NCBI RefSeq assembly: GCF_010977575.1
Contig: NZ_CP048812.1
Span: 4,464,001 to 4,528,000 of the forward strand
DNA length: 64,000 bases
Source: Halomonas socia
GTDB lineage: Bacteria; Pseudomonadota; Gammaproteobacteria; Pseudomonadales; Halomonadaceae
Direction of reading: 5' to 3'
Shown: in pieces, positions 39,899 to 50,032 of the stretch
Position numbering within the stretch: the stretch's first letter is position 1
Layout of the letters: the number at the start of each line of letters is the position of its first letter
Notes under the pieces: generated by a model
Told to the model about the DNA's origin: nothing
Seen by the model: the letters and a program-made list of their open reading frames with translations, nothing else
The model's database searches: none
Made by a program: the position numbers and the translations under genes

Positions 39899-41338
39899 TT
39901 CAAGGGGTCGTCGCAACACCGGCTTATGATGCTAAGGATAATAGTTCCTTGAGAGCTTCAGCAGGTGTTTTCCAGCCCAATGTTTTTCGGGGCCTGCTAT
40001 TGAGGGTAGCCGCAACAGCGTCAAGCTCATTTTCAGAATACCTGCCGATGTCGGTCCCCTTGGGGAAGTATTGGCGCAGCAGACCATTGGTGTTCTCGTT
40101 GGTCCCGCGCTGCCAAGGACTGTGGGGGTCGCAGAAGTAGATCGCCAGACCCGTATCGATCCGTAGCTGCGCGTGCTGAGCCAGTTCCGCGCCTTGATCC
40201 CAGGTCAGCGATCTGCGCAGCTGTTCGGGCAGGATTGCGATCTTGGTGGCAATCGCATCGCGAACAGCCTCGGCTCCGTGACCGGCCAACGCTGGCCCAT
40301 TCTTGGTTCTGAGACCGGACCCATGATCAGGCATGGGCGGCAAGTGCAGCAGCAACGTGAACCGGGTAGTGCGTTCAACGAGGGTGCCGATCGCCGAGCT
40401 GTTCAGACCGATGATCAGGTCACCCTCCCAGTGGCCGGGAACGGCACGATCGGCGGCCTCCGCTGGGCGCTGGCTGATCATTACCTCGGGCGAGATAAAG
40501 TGTTTGCCTCTTTGCTGACTCCTGGCGCGCGGCACCCGCAACGCCCGGCCACTGCGCAGACACGCGGATAATTCACGGTGCAGCCCATCGCGGCCTTGAA
40601 CGTAGAGGGCTTGATAGATCGCCTCGTGAGAGAGCCTCATCGTCTCATCATCCGGAAAGTCTACCCGCAATCGCCGGCTGATCTGCTCGGGGCTCCAACT
40701 GGTCCCCCATCGTCGATCGGCTCGGCGACCATGTCGTCGCCCCCTCCAGGGGACATTCGGGCCGGGAATGGGCCTACCCTCTGCATCGGTTACCATGCCG
40801 GCGAGGCGTGATTGCACGTATGCCTGAAGCCCGTCGTTTTTGACGAGCTTGGCAACCTTGGGCCGTTTGGCGGCCCGCTCCGCTTTCCACTGAGCGACCG
40901 TGGCCCGATAGTCCAGCATCCCGCCGCGGGTGGCAGCATTACGGCGCAACTCGCGCGAGACAGTCGAGGGTGACCGCCCTAGGCAGCGGGCGATCTCGCG
41001 AACCCCATGCCCCTGGGCCCGCAACAGCGCCAGTTCCTCGCGCTCCGCGAACGACAAATAACGCCCTGAGTGCGACGCCAAGTTGGCCGGTGCCATCCCT
41101 CCCGCTTCGCGAAACCACCGCGGTCCCACCGGCTGCGATACACCACACGCCAACGCTGCGTCCTCACTCGATAGTCCCTCAGCAATGCACTTCCAGAACG
41201 CGCGCTTCGCATCCCGCTGGTTGACGCCAGGTCGGCCAGGCGAGCGCATCGGTGTCCACCCCGTCTGTTCAGCGCCCCAGTCGCGTGATCGTCCCATGCA
41301 ACACCTCCAAAATCGAGGTGTTGCGACGATCGGTTGAA
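39899..41338 (-). mobile_element. IS30-family insertion sequence
   Basis: About 1440 bp with imperfect terminal inverted repeats: TTCAAGGGGTCGTCGCAACACC at 39899 and, on the other strand from 41338, TTCAACCGATCGTCGCAACACC. It contains one complete transposase gene. It lies between the IS110 element and the rest of the IS3 orfB. A nearly identical right-end fragment recurs at 44479-44512. Confidence 0.82.
39924..41297 (-). CDS. IS30-family transposase
   Basis: The 457-residue protein has the N-terminal helix-turn-helix (SFAEREELALLRAQGHGVREI, then GRSPSTVSRELRRN) and the rve integrase core with the DDE residues in HWEGDLIIG, LTWDQGAEL and the glutamate of RGTNENTNGLLRQYFPKGTD. It ends in LNSRPRKTLGWKTPAEAL, typical of the family. 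The ATG at 41297 has GGAGG 6 nt upstream; the frame extends to 41423 but that part belongs to the interrupted IS3 gene. An inverted repeat (41298-41307 with 41315-41324) covers the ribosome-binding site, which would limit translation. Confidence 0.93.
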   Translation of the reverse strand: MGRSRDWGAEQTGWTPMRSPGRPGVNQRDAKRAFWKCIAEGLSSEDAALACGVSQPVGPRWFREAGGMAPANLASHSGRYLSFAEREELALLRAQGHGVREIARCLGRSPSTVSRELRRNAATRGGMLDYRATVAQWKAERAAKRPKVAKLVKNDGLQAYVQSRLAGMVTDAEGRPIPGPNVPWRGRRHGRRADRRWGTSWSPEQISRRLRVDFPDDETMRLSHEAIYQALYVQGRDGLHRELSACLRSGRALRVPRARSQQRGKHFISPEVMISQRPAEAADRAVPGHWEGDLIIGLNSSAIGTLVERTTRFTLLLHLPPMPDHGSGLRTKNGPALAGHGAEAVRDAIATKIAILPEQLRRSLTWDQGAELAQHAQLRIDTGLAIYFCDPHSPWQRGTNENTNGLLRQYFPKGTDIGRYSENELDAVAATLNSRPRKTLGWKTPAEALKELLSLAS

Positions 41339-41644
41339 TCCGCCCAATATATCTCGATTCGATATACAGAGCGCTTAGAGGACGCCAGCATCGCCCCGTC
41401 TGTCGGGAGTGTCGGCGACTCATATGACAACGCGCTGGCCGAGACAGTGATAGGGTTGTTCAAGACGGAGGTGATCCGCCGAAGCGGGCCATGGCGGCAC
41501 CTGGAGGCCGTTGAGTTCGCCACCTTGGAGTGGGTCGACTGGTTCAATCATCGGCGGCTCTTGGAGCCGATCGGTAACATGCCGCCGGCCGAACGAGAAG
41601 CGCTGTATTATGAGCAACAGGGTCAGGCCAAGAAGGCGGCCTGA
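41339..41644 (+). pseudogene. IS3 transposase orfB, 3' part (interrupted)
   Basis: Continues the IS3 orfB broken at 38483: QYISIRYTERLEDASIAPS, then GDSYDNALAETVIGLFKTEV with the catalytic glutamate, and EWVDWFNHRRLLEPIGNMPP. The two halves would join as HHSD-x-x-x-QYISIRY, about two codons being lost at the junction. The element's right inverted repeat follows at 41659-41683. Confidence 0.88.
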
Positions 41645-41779
41645 CTCAAACCAACGGGTCTCCGAGAAAGCCGGTACGGTTCATTTATAGGATTTTCAGA
41701 TGTTGCACTCAGAGCCTGGATCCGCATAGTATCTTATTTTTTCGATTCACAGCGCCCCATCAGACTAAGGGAGACCGGT

Positions 41780-42379
41780 ATGCATCTTTATATGAGCACG
41801 AACTCGCCCTATGTCCGCAAGGTGCGCTGCCTACTTTCCGAAGCGGGTCTTCGCGACAGGGTGACCGAAACTGCGATCAATCCTCGCGATCCGACGACCG
41901 GTTTCTGGGAACTCGCACCGGCTGGACGTATCCCAGCTCTCGAGCTGGCCGACGGTACAGTCCTGACTGAATCGGACATCATTGCCGCCTATCTTGACAA
42001 GACCTTTGTTCAAAGCAGGCTGGTCGCTCCGGTACTGGCGGATCCAGTTCGATCGAGGATCCTTGCACTTGCCAATGGCATGCTCGACACTGGGATGATC
42101 GCCAGGGTGGAAAAGCAGCGGACCGGTGCCGCAGACAGCGAGGCTTTCGTGGCCAAGCATTTAGACGCCGTTCAGCGTCTTGCTGCGCGGCTAGAAGTGC
42201 TTGTTAATGACCCTGATGATACGGTCGACTACGCTGATATTGCCGTTGTCAGTGCTGTAGACTGGATCGCGTTCCGCCATCCCGATATCTTCCTAGCCGA
42301 AAACCACGCCCGCTTGGCCCGGTTCACCGAAGCGCTCAATTGTCGTCCTGCCTTCGCCACCACCAGACCTTCCACATGA
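41780..42379 (+). CDS. Glutathione S-transferase family protein
   Basis: The 199-residue protein has an N-terminal thioredoxin-like domain with the active-site serine region YMSTNSPYVRKVR, the cis-proline GRIPALELADGTVL and TESDIIAAYLD, then an all-helical C-terminal domain. Relatives conjugate glutathione, isomerise or dehalogenate small molecules. GGGAGA precedes the ATG. It stands alone in the island on the plus strand, between IS remnants, and has no visible partner gene; glutathione would be available from gshA. Confidence 0.87.
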   Translation: MHLYMSTNSPYVRKVRCLLSEAGLRDRVTETAINPRDPTTGFWELAPAGRIPALELADGTVLTESDIIAAYLDKTFVQSRLVAPVLADPVRSRILALANGMLDTGMIARVEKQRTGAADSEAFVAKHLDAVQRLAARLEVLVNDPDDTVDYADIAVVSAVDWIAFRHPDIFLAENHARLARFTEALNCRPAFATTRPST

Positions 42380-42647
42380 GAGGCAGACCTAAAATCAAGT
42401 AATAGACGCCGCACCTGCGGTGTTGAGGGCTCCTGAGAACCCTGAATTCATAGAATAACCGCAGTACTTTGGTCCACCCGGTAGAAGCAGGCGAGCCAGC
42501 GCCGGTACCCTCCCTGCTTTACCGACCAAAGTGAAGCAGAGCATGGGATACCGACAGCTGGCCCAGACCCAATGATACCAGATTCATGCCCAACGCGGTG
42601 TCGGCATGAGCCAGCGACAGATCCCCAAAGAGCTTGGCACCCACAAC
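42380..42647. other. Gene fragment cut by IS3 left end
   Basis: On the minus strand from 42647 to 42519 an open frame reads KLFGDLSLAHADTALGMNL and SLGLGQLSVSHALLHFGR before a stop; it begins exactly where the IS3 inverted repeat starts. It looks like the C-terminal end of a real gene of unknown product, cut by the element. The 12-base sequence TTCATAGAATAA near 42450 recurs at about 45080. I see no other gene here. Confidence 0.35.
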
Positions 42648-43054
42648 TGAATCGCCCCGGGTTTCGTAGACACCTCCAGGCCTTATACTGAAGGTACCCA
42701 GGAGGTCCCCATGAGCCGTCAACGATACACCGAAGAATTCAAGATCGAAGCCGTCAAGCAGGTGACGGAGCGGGGCCATCCCGTCAGCGAAGTCGCTGCC
42801 CGGCTGGGCGTGTCCGCCCACAGCCTGTATCAATGGATGAAGCGCTATGCCAAGCCTGCTGAACAACGCCAGCGGGATGATGATCTTCAGGCTGAGAACC
42901 GTCGTTTGAAGGCCGAGCTGAAGCGTGTATCAGAAGAGCGAGATATACTAAAGAAGGCCACCGCGTACTTCGCCAGGGAGTCCGACTGAAGTACGTGTTT
43001 ATTCAAGACCATGCGGACCAATATTCGGTGCGGCGGCTGTGCAGCATCATGGCG
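42648..43054 (+). mobile_element. IS3-family element, truncated
   Basis: Left inverted repeat TGAATCGCCCCGGGTTTC at 42648, then intact orfA and only the first 20-25 codons of orfB (from about 42987: KYVFIQDHADQYSVRRLCSIM). At about 43054 the sequence passes into the left end of an IS30 element in reverse orientation. The rest of orfB is missing. Confidence 0.75.
42711..42989 (+). CDS. IS3-family transposase orfA
   Basis: The 92-residue protein has the helix-turn-helix (YTEEFKIEAVKQVTERGHPV, VSAHSLYQWMKRY) and zipper (LQAENRRLKAELKRVSEERD) of IS3 orfA, and AGGAGG 7 nt before the ATG. It is intact but unpaired because orfB is truncated, so it can at most act as a regulator or inhibitor. Confidence 0.88.
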   Translation: MSRQRYTEEFKIEAVKQVTERGHPVSEVAARLGVSAHSLYQWMKRYAKPAEQRQRDDDLQAENRRLKAELKRVSEERDILKKATAYFARESD

Positions 43055-43147
43055 GCTCGGTCTTCAGCACAGAGGTGGCGATAGCAGTGAGTCATGGCAA
43101 CACCGTACCTGATGAGTCACGTGTTGCACTTGGTCATTGAGACCGCC
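43055..43147 (-). mobile_element. IS30-family left-end fragment
   Basis: The reverse complement of 43147 downwards starts GGCGGTCTCAATGACCAAG and follows the left end of the deleted IS30 copy at 36261 for about 90 bp (TCAGGTACGGTGTTGCCATG and on). No transposase sequence remains. It interrupts the IS3 orfB at its inner end. Confidence 0.7.
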
Positions 43148-43254
43148 CTCGCTTGACCATGACACCTCCAGCAGTAGTGCGGGATTCAGGTATCAGGTTA
43201 TATTATATTTGCAGTCCCTACTTGTGATAAGCCATACCAGTACTGATAATATCT

Positions 43255-44157
43255 CTAGTCAAGCGCGTGCCAGTCCGGCTCATTTTGCAGCCAGCTCTTG
43301 AGAAAACTCTGGAACTCCAATACGCGCTGAGGGCGGAAATTTCGCTCGGCATACACGGCATAAATGGACATTTCTTCCATCTGTATGTTCTCTAGAACCC
43401 GTTCCAATCTCCCTTGCCGAAGGTCGGACTTGACCATATAGGTAGGATGAAGCGAAATACCCTTTCCTTGGAGCGCCGATTGACGCAAGGCCTCGCCTAA
43501 ATTTGAACTCAGCGGTCCCCTCACAGTTACCATGGAGTCACTGTCAAAGGCCCAGCACATGTCAGGAGATTTAATTGTGTGAATTAGACAGTCGTGATGC
43601 ACTAGATCTTCTGGGTGACGAGGACGTTCCCTCGCATTGAGATATGCAGGCGACGCCACGAGGATCTGAGGCACACGTACGAGAAGTTGAGAGATCAAGG
43701 CCATGTCGGGCAGAGCGCGGGCAATGCGGATGGAAAAATCCAAGCCCTCCTTGATGACATTTAGCGTTCCGTCATCTGCCACAATCCGGAACTCAACCAT
43801 TGGGTGTTCATCGCGAAACGCATTGATCACCCGTACAAGGCACGTCGAAGCAAAGGCAGGAGGTGTGCCAATTATAACCACGCCCTTCAGCTCAGAATTT
43901 TCCGTTTCGATCCTCTGATGAAGATGGTCAACGCGCGCCAAAATCTCACGAGCTTCATCAGCAAAAATCTCGCCAGCATTGGTGATCGTGACATGGTGGG
44001 TCGAGCGCACCACAAGCAAGACGCCCATTCTCTGCTCGAGTCCCGTAATAATCTTGGTGACCGTTGAGGGGGACACTCCGAGCTGACGCGCGGCTGAACT
44101 GAAGCTCCGTGTCTCGGCCACACTTAGAAAGGTCCGCATTTCTCGCAGCTGATCCAT
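43255..44157 (-). CDS. LysR-family transcriptional regulator
   Basis: The 300-residue protein has an N-terminal winged helix-turn-helix (MRTFLSVAETRSFSSAARQL, GVSPSTVTKIITGLEQRMG) and a periplasmic-binding-type effector domain (from about residue 95: VIIGTPPAFASTCLVRVINAF). The domain resembles the branch close to DmlR and PerR. The ATG at 44157 (MDQLREMRTF) is preferred over 44193. It lies among IS remnants at the right side of the island; its targets could be the catabolic genes or the glutathione S-transferase but no operator is evident. Confidence 0.87.
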   Translation of the reverse strand: MDQLREMRTFLSVAETRSFSSAARQLGVSPSTVTKIITGLEQRMGVLLVVRSTHHVTITNAGEIFADEAREILARVDHLHQRIETENSELKGVVIIGTPPAFASTCLVRVINAFRDEHPMVEFRIVADDGTLNVIKEGLDFSIRIARALPDMALISQLLVRVPQILVASPAYLNARERPRHPEDLVHHDCLIHTIKSPDMCWAFDSDSMVTVRGPLSSNLGEALRQSALQGKGISLHPTYMVKSDLRQGRLERVLENIQMEEMSIYAVYAERNFRPQRVLEFQSFLKSWLQNEPDWHALD

Positions 44158-44269
44158 TCGCTTACTCCTACAACGGCGAAATCGGTAGAACAAAATACCG
44201 CATCGACCTATGATCCCTAAAGTCTGTTATACATCATCGGTAACACATATATTCTGGTCAAGTCAGACC

Positions 44270-45065
44270 GGACACATTTTCAAACCACAGCTGCCAATCC
44301 AACCTCCCCCGACGTCTGGCAGCCGAGGGGCGAGTGGTGCCGGCAGCTGTTGTACTCCATCTCGATGCATTAGATGACGTCCCGCCGTGCTGCCTGGCGG
44401 CTACGGTACCGCTGATCTGCCAGCCACTCACTTTTCAGTGAGCCGAAGAATAGCTCCATGACGGCATTGTCCCATGCAACACCCCCAGTTGCGACGACCG
44501 GTTGAATCTGCCTTAGCTGCCGCAGTCGCTGTGATGAATCAGCCCGTGCCGGCGACCTACGGCCATTTCCATGGCGTCTAGGACCAGCTGCGTACGGATG
44601 TGGGCCGACATTGCCCAGCCCACCAACTGCCGGTCATCGAGATCAAGCACCGCCGCTAGATAGAGCCAGCCCTACAGCGTCCAGATCACTGTGATATCGG
44701 CTACCCAAAACCGATTCGGTTCCGCCACCATGAACTGGCGGTTCAGCAGGTTCAGCGCCGCTGACGTGCATCTACACCCGCCTCACGCATCAGGCCACAG
44801 GCCTGGTAACGGCCGACGGCGTAGCCGCGGCGTCGCAGCTCTCTGTCCATGCGGCTACTGCCATAGCTGACACGCTTCTGGCAATGAATCTCTTTAACTT
44901 CGTGGCGCGGGGTCTGACGCTGGTCATCAGGGCCGCGTCGTAGCCAGGCATAGTAACCACTCCAGCTGACCTGCATTACCCGACACAACACGGCCACGGA
45001 ATAGGTGACCTTCTCCGACCCGATGAACTGGTATCTCAGCTCGACTCTTTGGCGAAGAAGGCAGC
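44270..45065 (-). pseudogene. Decayed IS3-family orfB with IS30 fragment inserted
   Basis: On the minus strand the orfB N-terminus is at 44752-44997 (MAVLCRVMQVSWSGYYAWLR). The middle is at 44515-44750 (FWVADITVIWTL, then LVLDAMEMAVGRRHGLIHHS) with an in-frame stop. The C-terminal part is at about 44360-44475 (WDNAVMELFFGSLKSEWL, DQRYRSRQAARRDVI). Between the last two lies an IS30 right-end fragment of about 35 bp. No orfA is recognisable. Confidence 0.8.
44479..44512 (-). mobile_element. IS30-family right-end fragment
   Basis: The reverse complement begins GATTCAACCGGTCGTCGCAAC, almost identical to the right inverted repeat of the intact IS30 at 41338, and after GGGGGTGTTGC joins the IS3 orfB at an ATGGGA shared by both sequences. 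Only the end survives; the rest was probably deleted by recombination across that short identity. Confidence 0.65.
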
Positions 45066-45335
45066 CTTGAATCCTGGATTCATAGAATAAGCGCAGCAGC
45101 TGCGGTGTTGGTCGCTATCAGAAGTGGCCTATCAAGGAAGGATGTGCGGCACTATCCTCGATCATGCACAGCCTTGGTCAGACCACAGCGCTGCCAAACG
45201 GCCGGTAATCCTGGCCTACAGCTGCGTGCTGCGCAATCACACTAGGAACAAGCCGATCCAGCCACCATTCGTCGTCGGTGTGCTCAGGCGCCTCCTTCCC
45301 AAAGGGGGTATTATGGTCGCCAATGCTGGGAATAA
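45066..45335. other. Non-coding right margin of the island
   Basis: About 270 bp without a gene I can support. The 12-base TTCATAGAATAA at about 45080 also occurs near 42450 and may be a relic of an element end. GC-rich chromosomal coding sequence resumes at about 45336. Confidence 0.4.
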
Positions 45336-45440
45336 ACCCTGGAAGCCGCCATGCAGCGCGCCTTTGCCGCCGACGGCCCGGCAGTGGTCGATGTAATGAT
45401 CGACAAGCACCACCTCGCGCCGATGCTGTTCAAGGCCTGA
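45336..45440 (+). pseudogene. 3' remnant of a thiamine-diphosphate enzyme gene
   Basis: The last 34 codons of a gene remain: TLEAAMQRAFAADGPAVVDV followed by MIDKHHLAPMLFKA and TGA. The pattern (helix, then a strand ending in VVDVxID) is that of the C-terminus of acetolactate synthase-like thiamine-diphosphate enzymes. An in-frame stop precedes it at 45333, which is where the island sequence joins. The GC-rich codon usage is that of the core chromosome, so the missing part was replaced by the island. The MFS gene follows 23 bp downstream. Confidence 0.6.
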
Positions 45441-45463
45441 GCACCCCAAGACTAAGGAGCATC

Positions 45464-46683
45464 ATGGACGATAGCGCGCCCCCCGATCGCAGCACGATCC
45501 GCAACCTGGTGATGGTCTGCATCGGCCTGACCAGCGTGTTCGTGTCCCAGACCATGCTGCTGTTGGCGGTGCCGCTGCGGGCGCTCGAGCTGGGCGCCAG
45601 TCCGTCGCTGGTGGGGGTGATCCTCTCGGCGCCCTATCTGCTGCCGCTGGTGTTCGCCATACCGCTGGGCGGTATCGTGACCCGGGTCGGCCCGCAGAAG
45701 GTGTTCTTCATCGGTGCCATCGGCATGATGATCGGCCCCTGGCTGAGCCTTGTCACCCCGACCTTCGGCGGCCTGGTGGCCACCCAGATCACCATCGGCC
45801 TGGCCCACGTGGTGATGGTGATCGCCGCCCAGTCGGTGGTCGCCGGCCTGGGCCGCGGGCGTGCACTGGAGCGCTACTTCGGCTGGTACACCATGTGCCT
45901 CTCCGGAGGCCAGCTGATCGGCCCGCTGCTCGCTGGCTACATGATCGACAGTCTGTCGATGGGCTGGGTGTTCGCTGCCATCGGCGCCATTCCGTCGATC
46001 GGCCTGGTGAGCGCCTGCTTCTTCGTCGGCAACGCCCGCCGCGGCCATGCCACGCCGCGCTCGCTGCTCGGCTATCGCGCCCAGGCCTCGCTGCTGCGCG
46101 ACAATATCGGCGTGCAGATGTCGATCGCGGTAACCGTGGCGGTGCTGTTTGCACTGGGTGCACATGCCGCCTTCCTGCCGGTCTACCTCGAGGAGCTGAC
46201 TTTCTCGGCGACGCTGATCGGCGTGCTGGTCAGCCTACGCGCGCTGGCGGCGATGGTGATTCGCCCCGTCATGCCCCAGGTGATCCAGGCGCTGGGCGGA
46301 CGCGGCAAGACCATGATCGCCTCGCTGGCGGCGGTGGCCATGGGGCTGATGTGGACCGGCATGACCGGCAGCGTAGCGGCACTGGCCGTGCTGGCGATCC
46401 TGGTCGGCCTGGGGTCGGGGATCTCCCAGCCACTGTCGATGGTAATCCTCGCCGAGCACGTTCACCCTGAGCAGCGCTCCAGCGCGCTGGGCATGCGCCT
46501 GATGGGCAATCGCGGTGCCCAGGTACTGGCGCCGCTGGTACTGGGGGGATCGCCGAACTGGTCGGCTTCACGCTGACCTTCCTGCTGGCCGGGGCCGCGC
46601 TACTGGCGGTGCTGGTCATCGTGGTACGCCTGCGCCCGGCCTTCGAACGCGCCGAGGCGGATAATGCCCGGCGCTGGTCCTGA
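45464..46683 (+). pseudogene. MFS transporter, frameshifted near 3' end
   Basis: Major-facilitator transporter of 405 residues if the frame were continuous. The first frame (45464-46576) encodes about ten membrane segments, with the loop motif GGIVTRVGPQKVFF between helices 2 and 3. At the run of six Gs (46543-46548) one base is missing; the other frame continues GIAELVGFTLTFLLAGAALL and ends at 46683 (RRWS). Without the missing base the protein is complete. The ATG at 45464 has AAGGAG upstream. It was probably co-transcribed with the thiamine-diphosphate enzyme now lost; substrate unknown. Confidence 0.82.
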
Positions 46684-46702
46684 GCGACCTAAGCGGACCT
46701 GG

Positions 46703-47200
46703 TCACGCCGGCACGAAGCGCAGCGCCAGGCCGTTATTGCACCAGCGCAGGCCGGTGGGCTCGGGGCCATCATCGAAGACATGGCCCTGGTGACCCTTGC
46801 AGCGCGCGCAGTGATACTCGGTGCGCGGGAAGAACAGGAAGTAGTCGACCTGAGTCAGTAAATGCCCTTCGACGTGCTCGAAGAAGCTCGGCCAGCCGGT
46901 TTTGGAGTCATACTTCATGTCGCTGGTGAACAGCAGCAGATCGCAACCCGCGCAGCGGTACTCGCCGTCGCCCCACTCCTTGTCCAGCGGGCTCGAGAAG
47001 GCGCGCTCGGTGCCGTGGTCGCGCAGGATCTCGTACTGCTCGGGGGTCAGCCGCTCGCGCCACTCGTCGTCGCTGAGCTCCAGGGGTTCAAGCCCTGGCG
47101 CCGGCTCGAGATCGAGCTTGGGGCGCCCCAGCGCCACACCGGGCAGCAGCCCGGCCAGGCCGCCCACCCCCAGCAGTCCCATGAACTGACGTCGCTTCAT
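46703..47200 (-). CDS. msrB: Peptide-methionine (R)-S-oxide reductase with Tat-like signal
   Basis: Reduces methionine-R-sulfoxide in proteins. The 165-residue product has the MsrB zinc cysteines (CAGC and CARC), the WPSFF substrate segment, GHVFDDGPEPTGLRWC with catalytic C154, and the following NNGLALRF strand. The N-terminus MKRRQFMGLLGVGGLAGLLP has a twin arginine and a hydrophobic stretch, so the enzyme is probably exported, unlike the cytoplasmic E. coli MsrB. GAGGAGG lies upstream of the ATG at 47200; the longer frame to 47251 is unlikely. Confidence 0.9.
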   Translation of the reverse strand: MKRRQFMGLLGVGGLAGLLPGVALGRPKLDLEPAPGLEPLELSDDEWRERLTPEQYEILRDHGTERAFSSPLDKEWGDGEYRCAGCDLLLFTSDMKYDSKTGWPSFFEHVEGHLLTQVDYFLFFPRTEYHCARCKGHQGHVFDDGPEPTGLRWCNNGLALRFVPA

Positions 47201-47249
47201 TCGATTTACCCTCCTCTGCGCTGAGACCTCGCCAGCACCTACCCTACGC

Positions 47250-47282
47250 AACGAGGGGAAGCGCTTGGCGCTTCCCCTCGTT
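47250..47282 (-). terminator. Terminator after pckA
   Basis: Perfect 15-bp stem, AACGAGGGGAAGCGC at 47250-47264 and its complement at 47268-47282, with a 3-nt loop. It lies 34 bp past the pckA stop and 50 bp before the msrB start, so it separates the two minus-strand genes. The T-run is short (CGTTGCG) but the stem is very stable. Confidence 0.8.
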
Positions 47283-47316
47283 CAGACCCTCGGCGTAGCG
47301 AGGGGTTCAGCGGCCG

Positions 47317-48903
<1,587 letters not shown>

Positions 48904-49040
48904 GTCGGTGTCCTGGGCCTTGCGGCCGATTCTCTCTCGTTAGCCGGGCGTCGGGCGACGCACTGGTGCCTGATGGCCCGCCGGTGAACGAGTGGACTCG
49001 TTTCTGGTAGGGCGGCGGGCGATCGCGTCAAAGGGGCGCC

Positions 49041-49096
49041 ATTATGGCAAAAACAATTCTTGTAGCAAACGACGCATTTCGCGGCATTTCTTGTAG
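49041..49096 (-). promoter_or_regulatory. pckA promoter with two direct repeats
   Basis: On the minus strand, -35 TTGCTA (49068-49063) and -10 CATAAT (49046-49041) are separated by 16 bp, giving a leader of about 130 nt. CTACAAGAAT (49065-49056), overlapping the -35, recurs as CTACAAGAAAT at 49096-49086. The two copies lie about 31 bp or three helical turns apart, on one face of the DNA, which suggests a regulator-binding pair. The regulator is not identified. Confidence 0.5.
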
Positions 49097-49129
49097 TTTT
49101 ACTACTACATCAGCGTCACTTGACGCCAA

Positions 49130-50005
49130 TCAATGCAGCGTCGGCGGCGGCGCATCGGGCGACTCGATCAGCGCCTCGATCTCGGCGGCGCCGAAGTGGT
49201 AGCGGGTATGGCAGAAGTGGCACTGGGTATCGATGGCCTGCTGCTCCTCGAGGATCTGGCGCAGCTCCTCGGCACCCAGGCTGTAGAGCGCCTGGGCGAT
49301 GCGCTCCCGCGAGCAGTTACAGCCAAAGCGCAGCGGCTTGGGCGGAAACACTCGCGCCTGCTCCTCATGGTAGAGACGGAACAGCAGCGTCTCTGCCTCC
49401 AGCTCGAGCAGCTCGCTGTGCTGCAGGGTCGCGGCGAGATGCACGCTGCGCTCCCAGGCGTCCGGGTCGTGGTGGTTGGCGTCGTCAGGCAACTGCTGGA
49501 GCAGCAGGCCGGCGGCCCGCGCACCGTCGGCGGCCAGCCACAGCCGGGTCGGCAACTGCTCCGACTGGCTGAAGTAGGCCTCGAGGCAGCCTCCCAGGCT
49601 GTCGGCGGAGAGCTCGACGATGCCCTGGTAGCGCTTGCCCTCGCGGGGGTCGAGGGTAATCACGATGCGCCCGGCGCCGAGCAGCTCCTTGAACCCAGCG
49701 TCATCGGCGGGCAGCGGCTGCCCCTCGCCGAGGCGCGCGATGGCGCGCATTTCACCGCCGGGGTTGGACTCGGCCATCAGCAGCTCGAGAGGGCCATCGC
49801 CGCGCACCTCGATGCTCAGGGTGCCGTCGAGCTTGACGGTCTCGGTGAGCAGCGCCACCGCGGCCAGCAGCTCGCCGAGCTGGCGGCTCACCGCCAGCGG
49901 GTAGGCGTGGCGATCGAGCACCTCCTGGTAGACGCGTTCGAGCTGCACGATCTCGCCACGCACATTGGTACCATCGAAGAGAAAACGCTGAATCTGGTCG
50001 GTCAT
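49130..50005 (-). CDS. hslO: Hsp33 redox-regulated chaperone
   Basis: Holdase chaperone switched on by oxidation. The 291-residue protein has the N-terminal folding domain ([30 protein letters not shown]) and a C-terminal redox switch with four zinc-binding cysteines in [14 protein letters not shown] and [10 protein letters not shown]. It is the last gene of yrfG-hslR-hslO, starting 28 bp after the hslR stop, and lies next to pckA as in E. coli. Confidence 0.94.
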   Translation of the reverse strand: MTDQIQRFLFDGTNVRGEIVQLERVYQEVLDRHAYPLAVSRQLGELLAAVALLTETVKLDGTLSIEVRGDGPLELLMAESNPGGEMRAIARLGEGQPLPADDAGFKELLGAGRIVITLDPREGKRYQGIVELSADSLGGCLEAYFSQSEQLPTRLWLAADGARAAGLLLQQLPDDANHHDPDAWERSVHLAATLQHSELLELEAETLLFRLYHEEQARVFPPKPLRFGCNCSRERIAQALYSLGAEELRQILEEQQAIDTQCHFCHTRYHFGAAEIEALIESPDAPPPTLH

Positions 50006-50032
50006 GGGTCTCTCAGGTAAACAGTAGAACGG

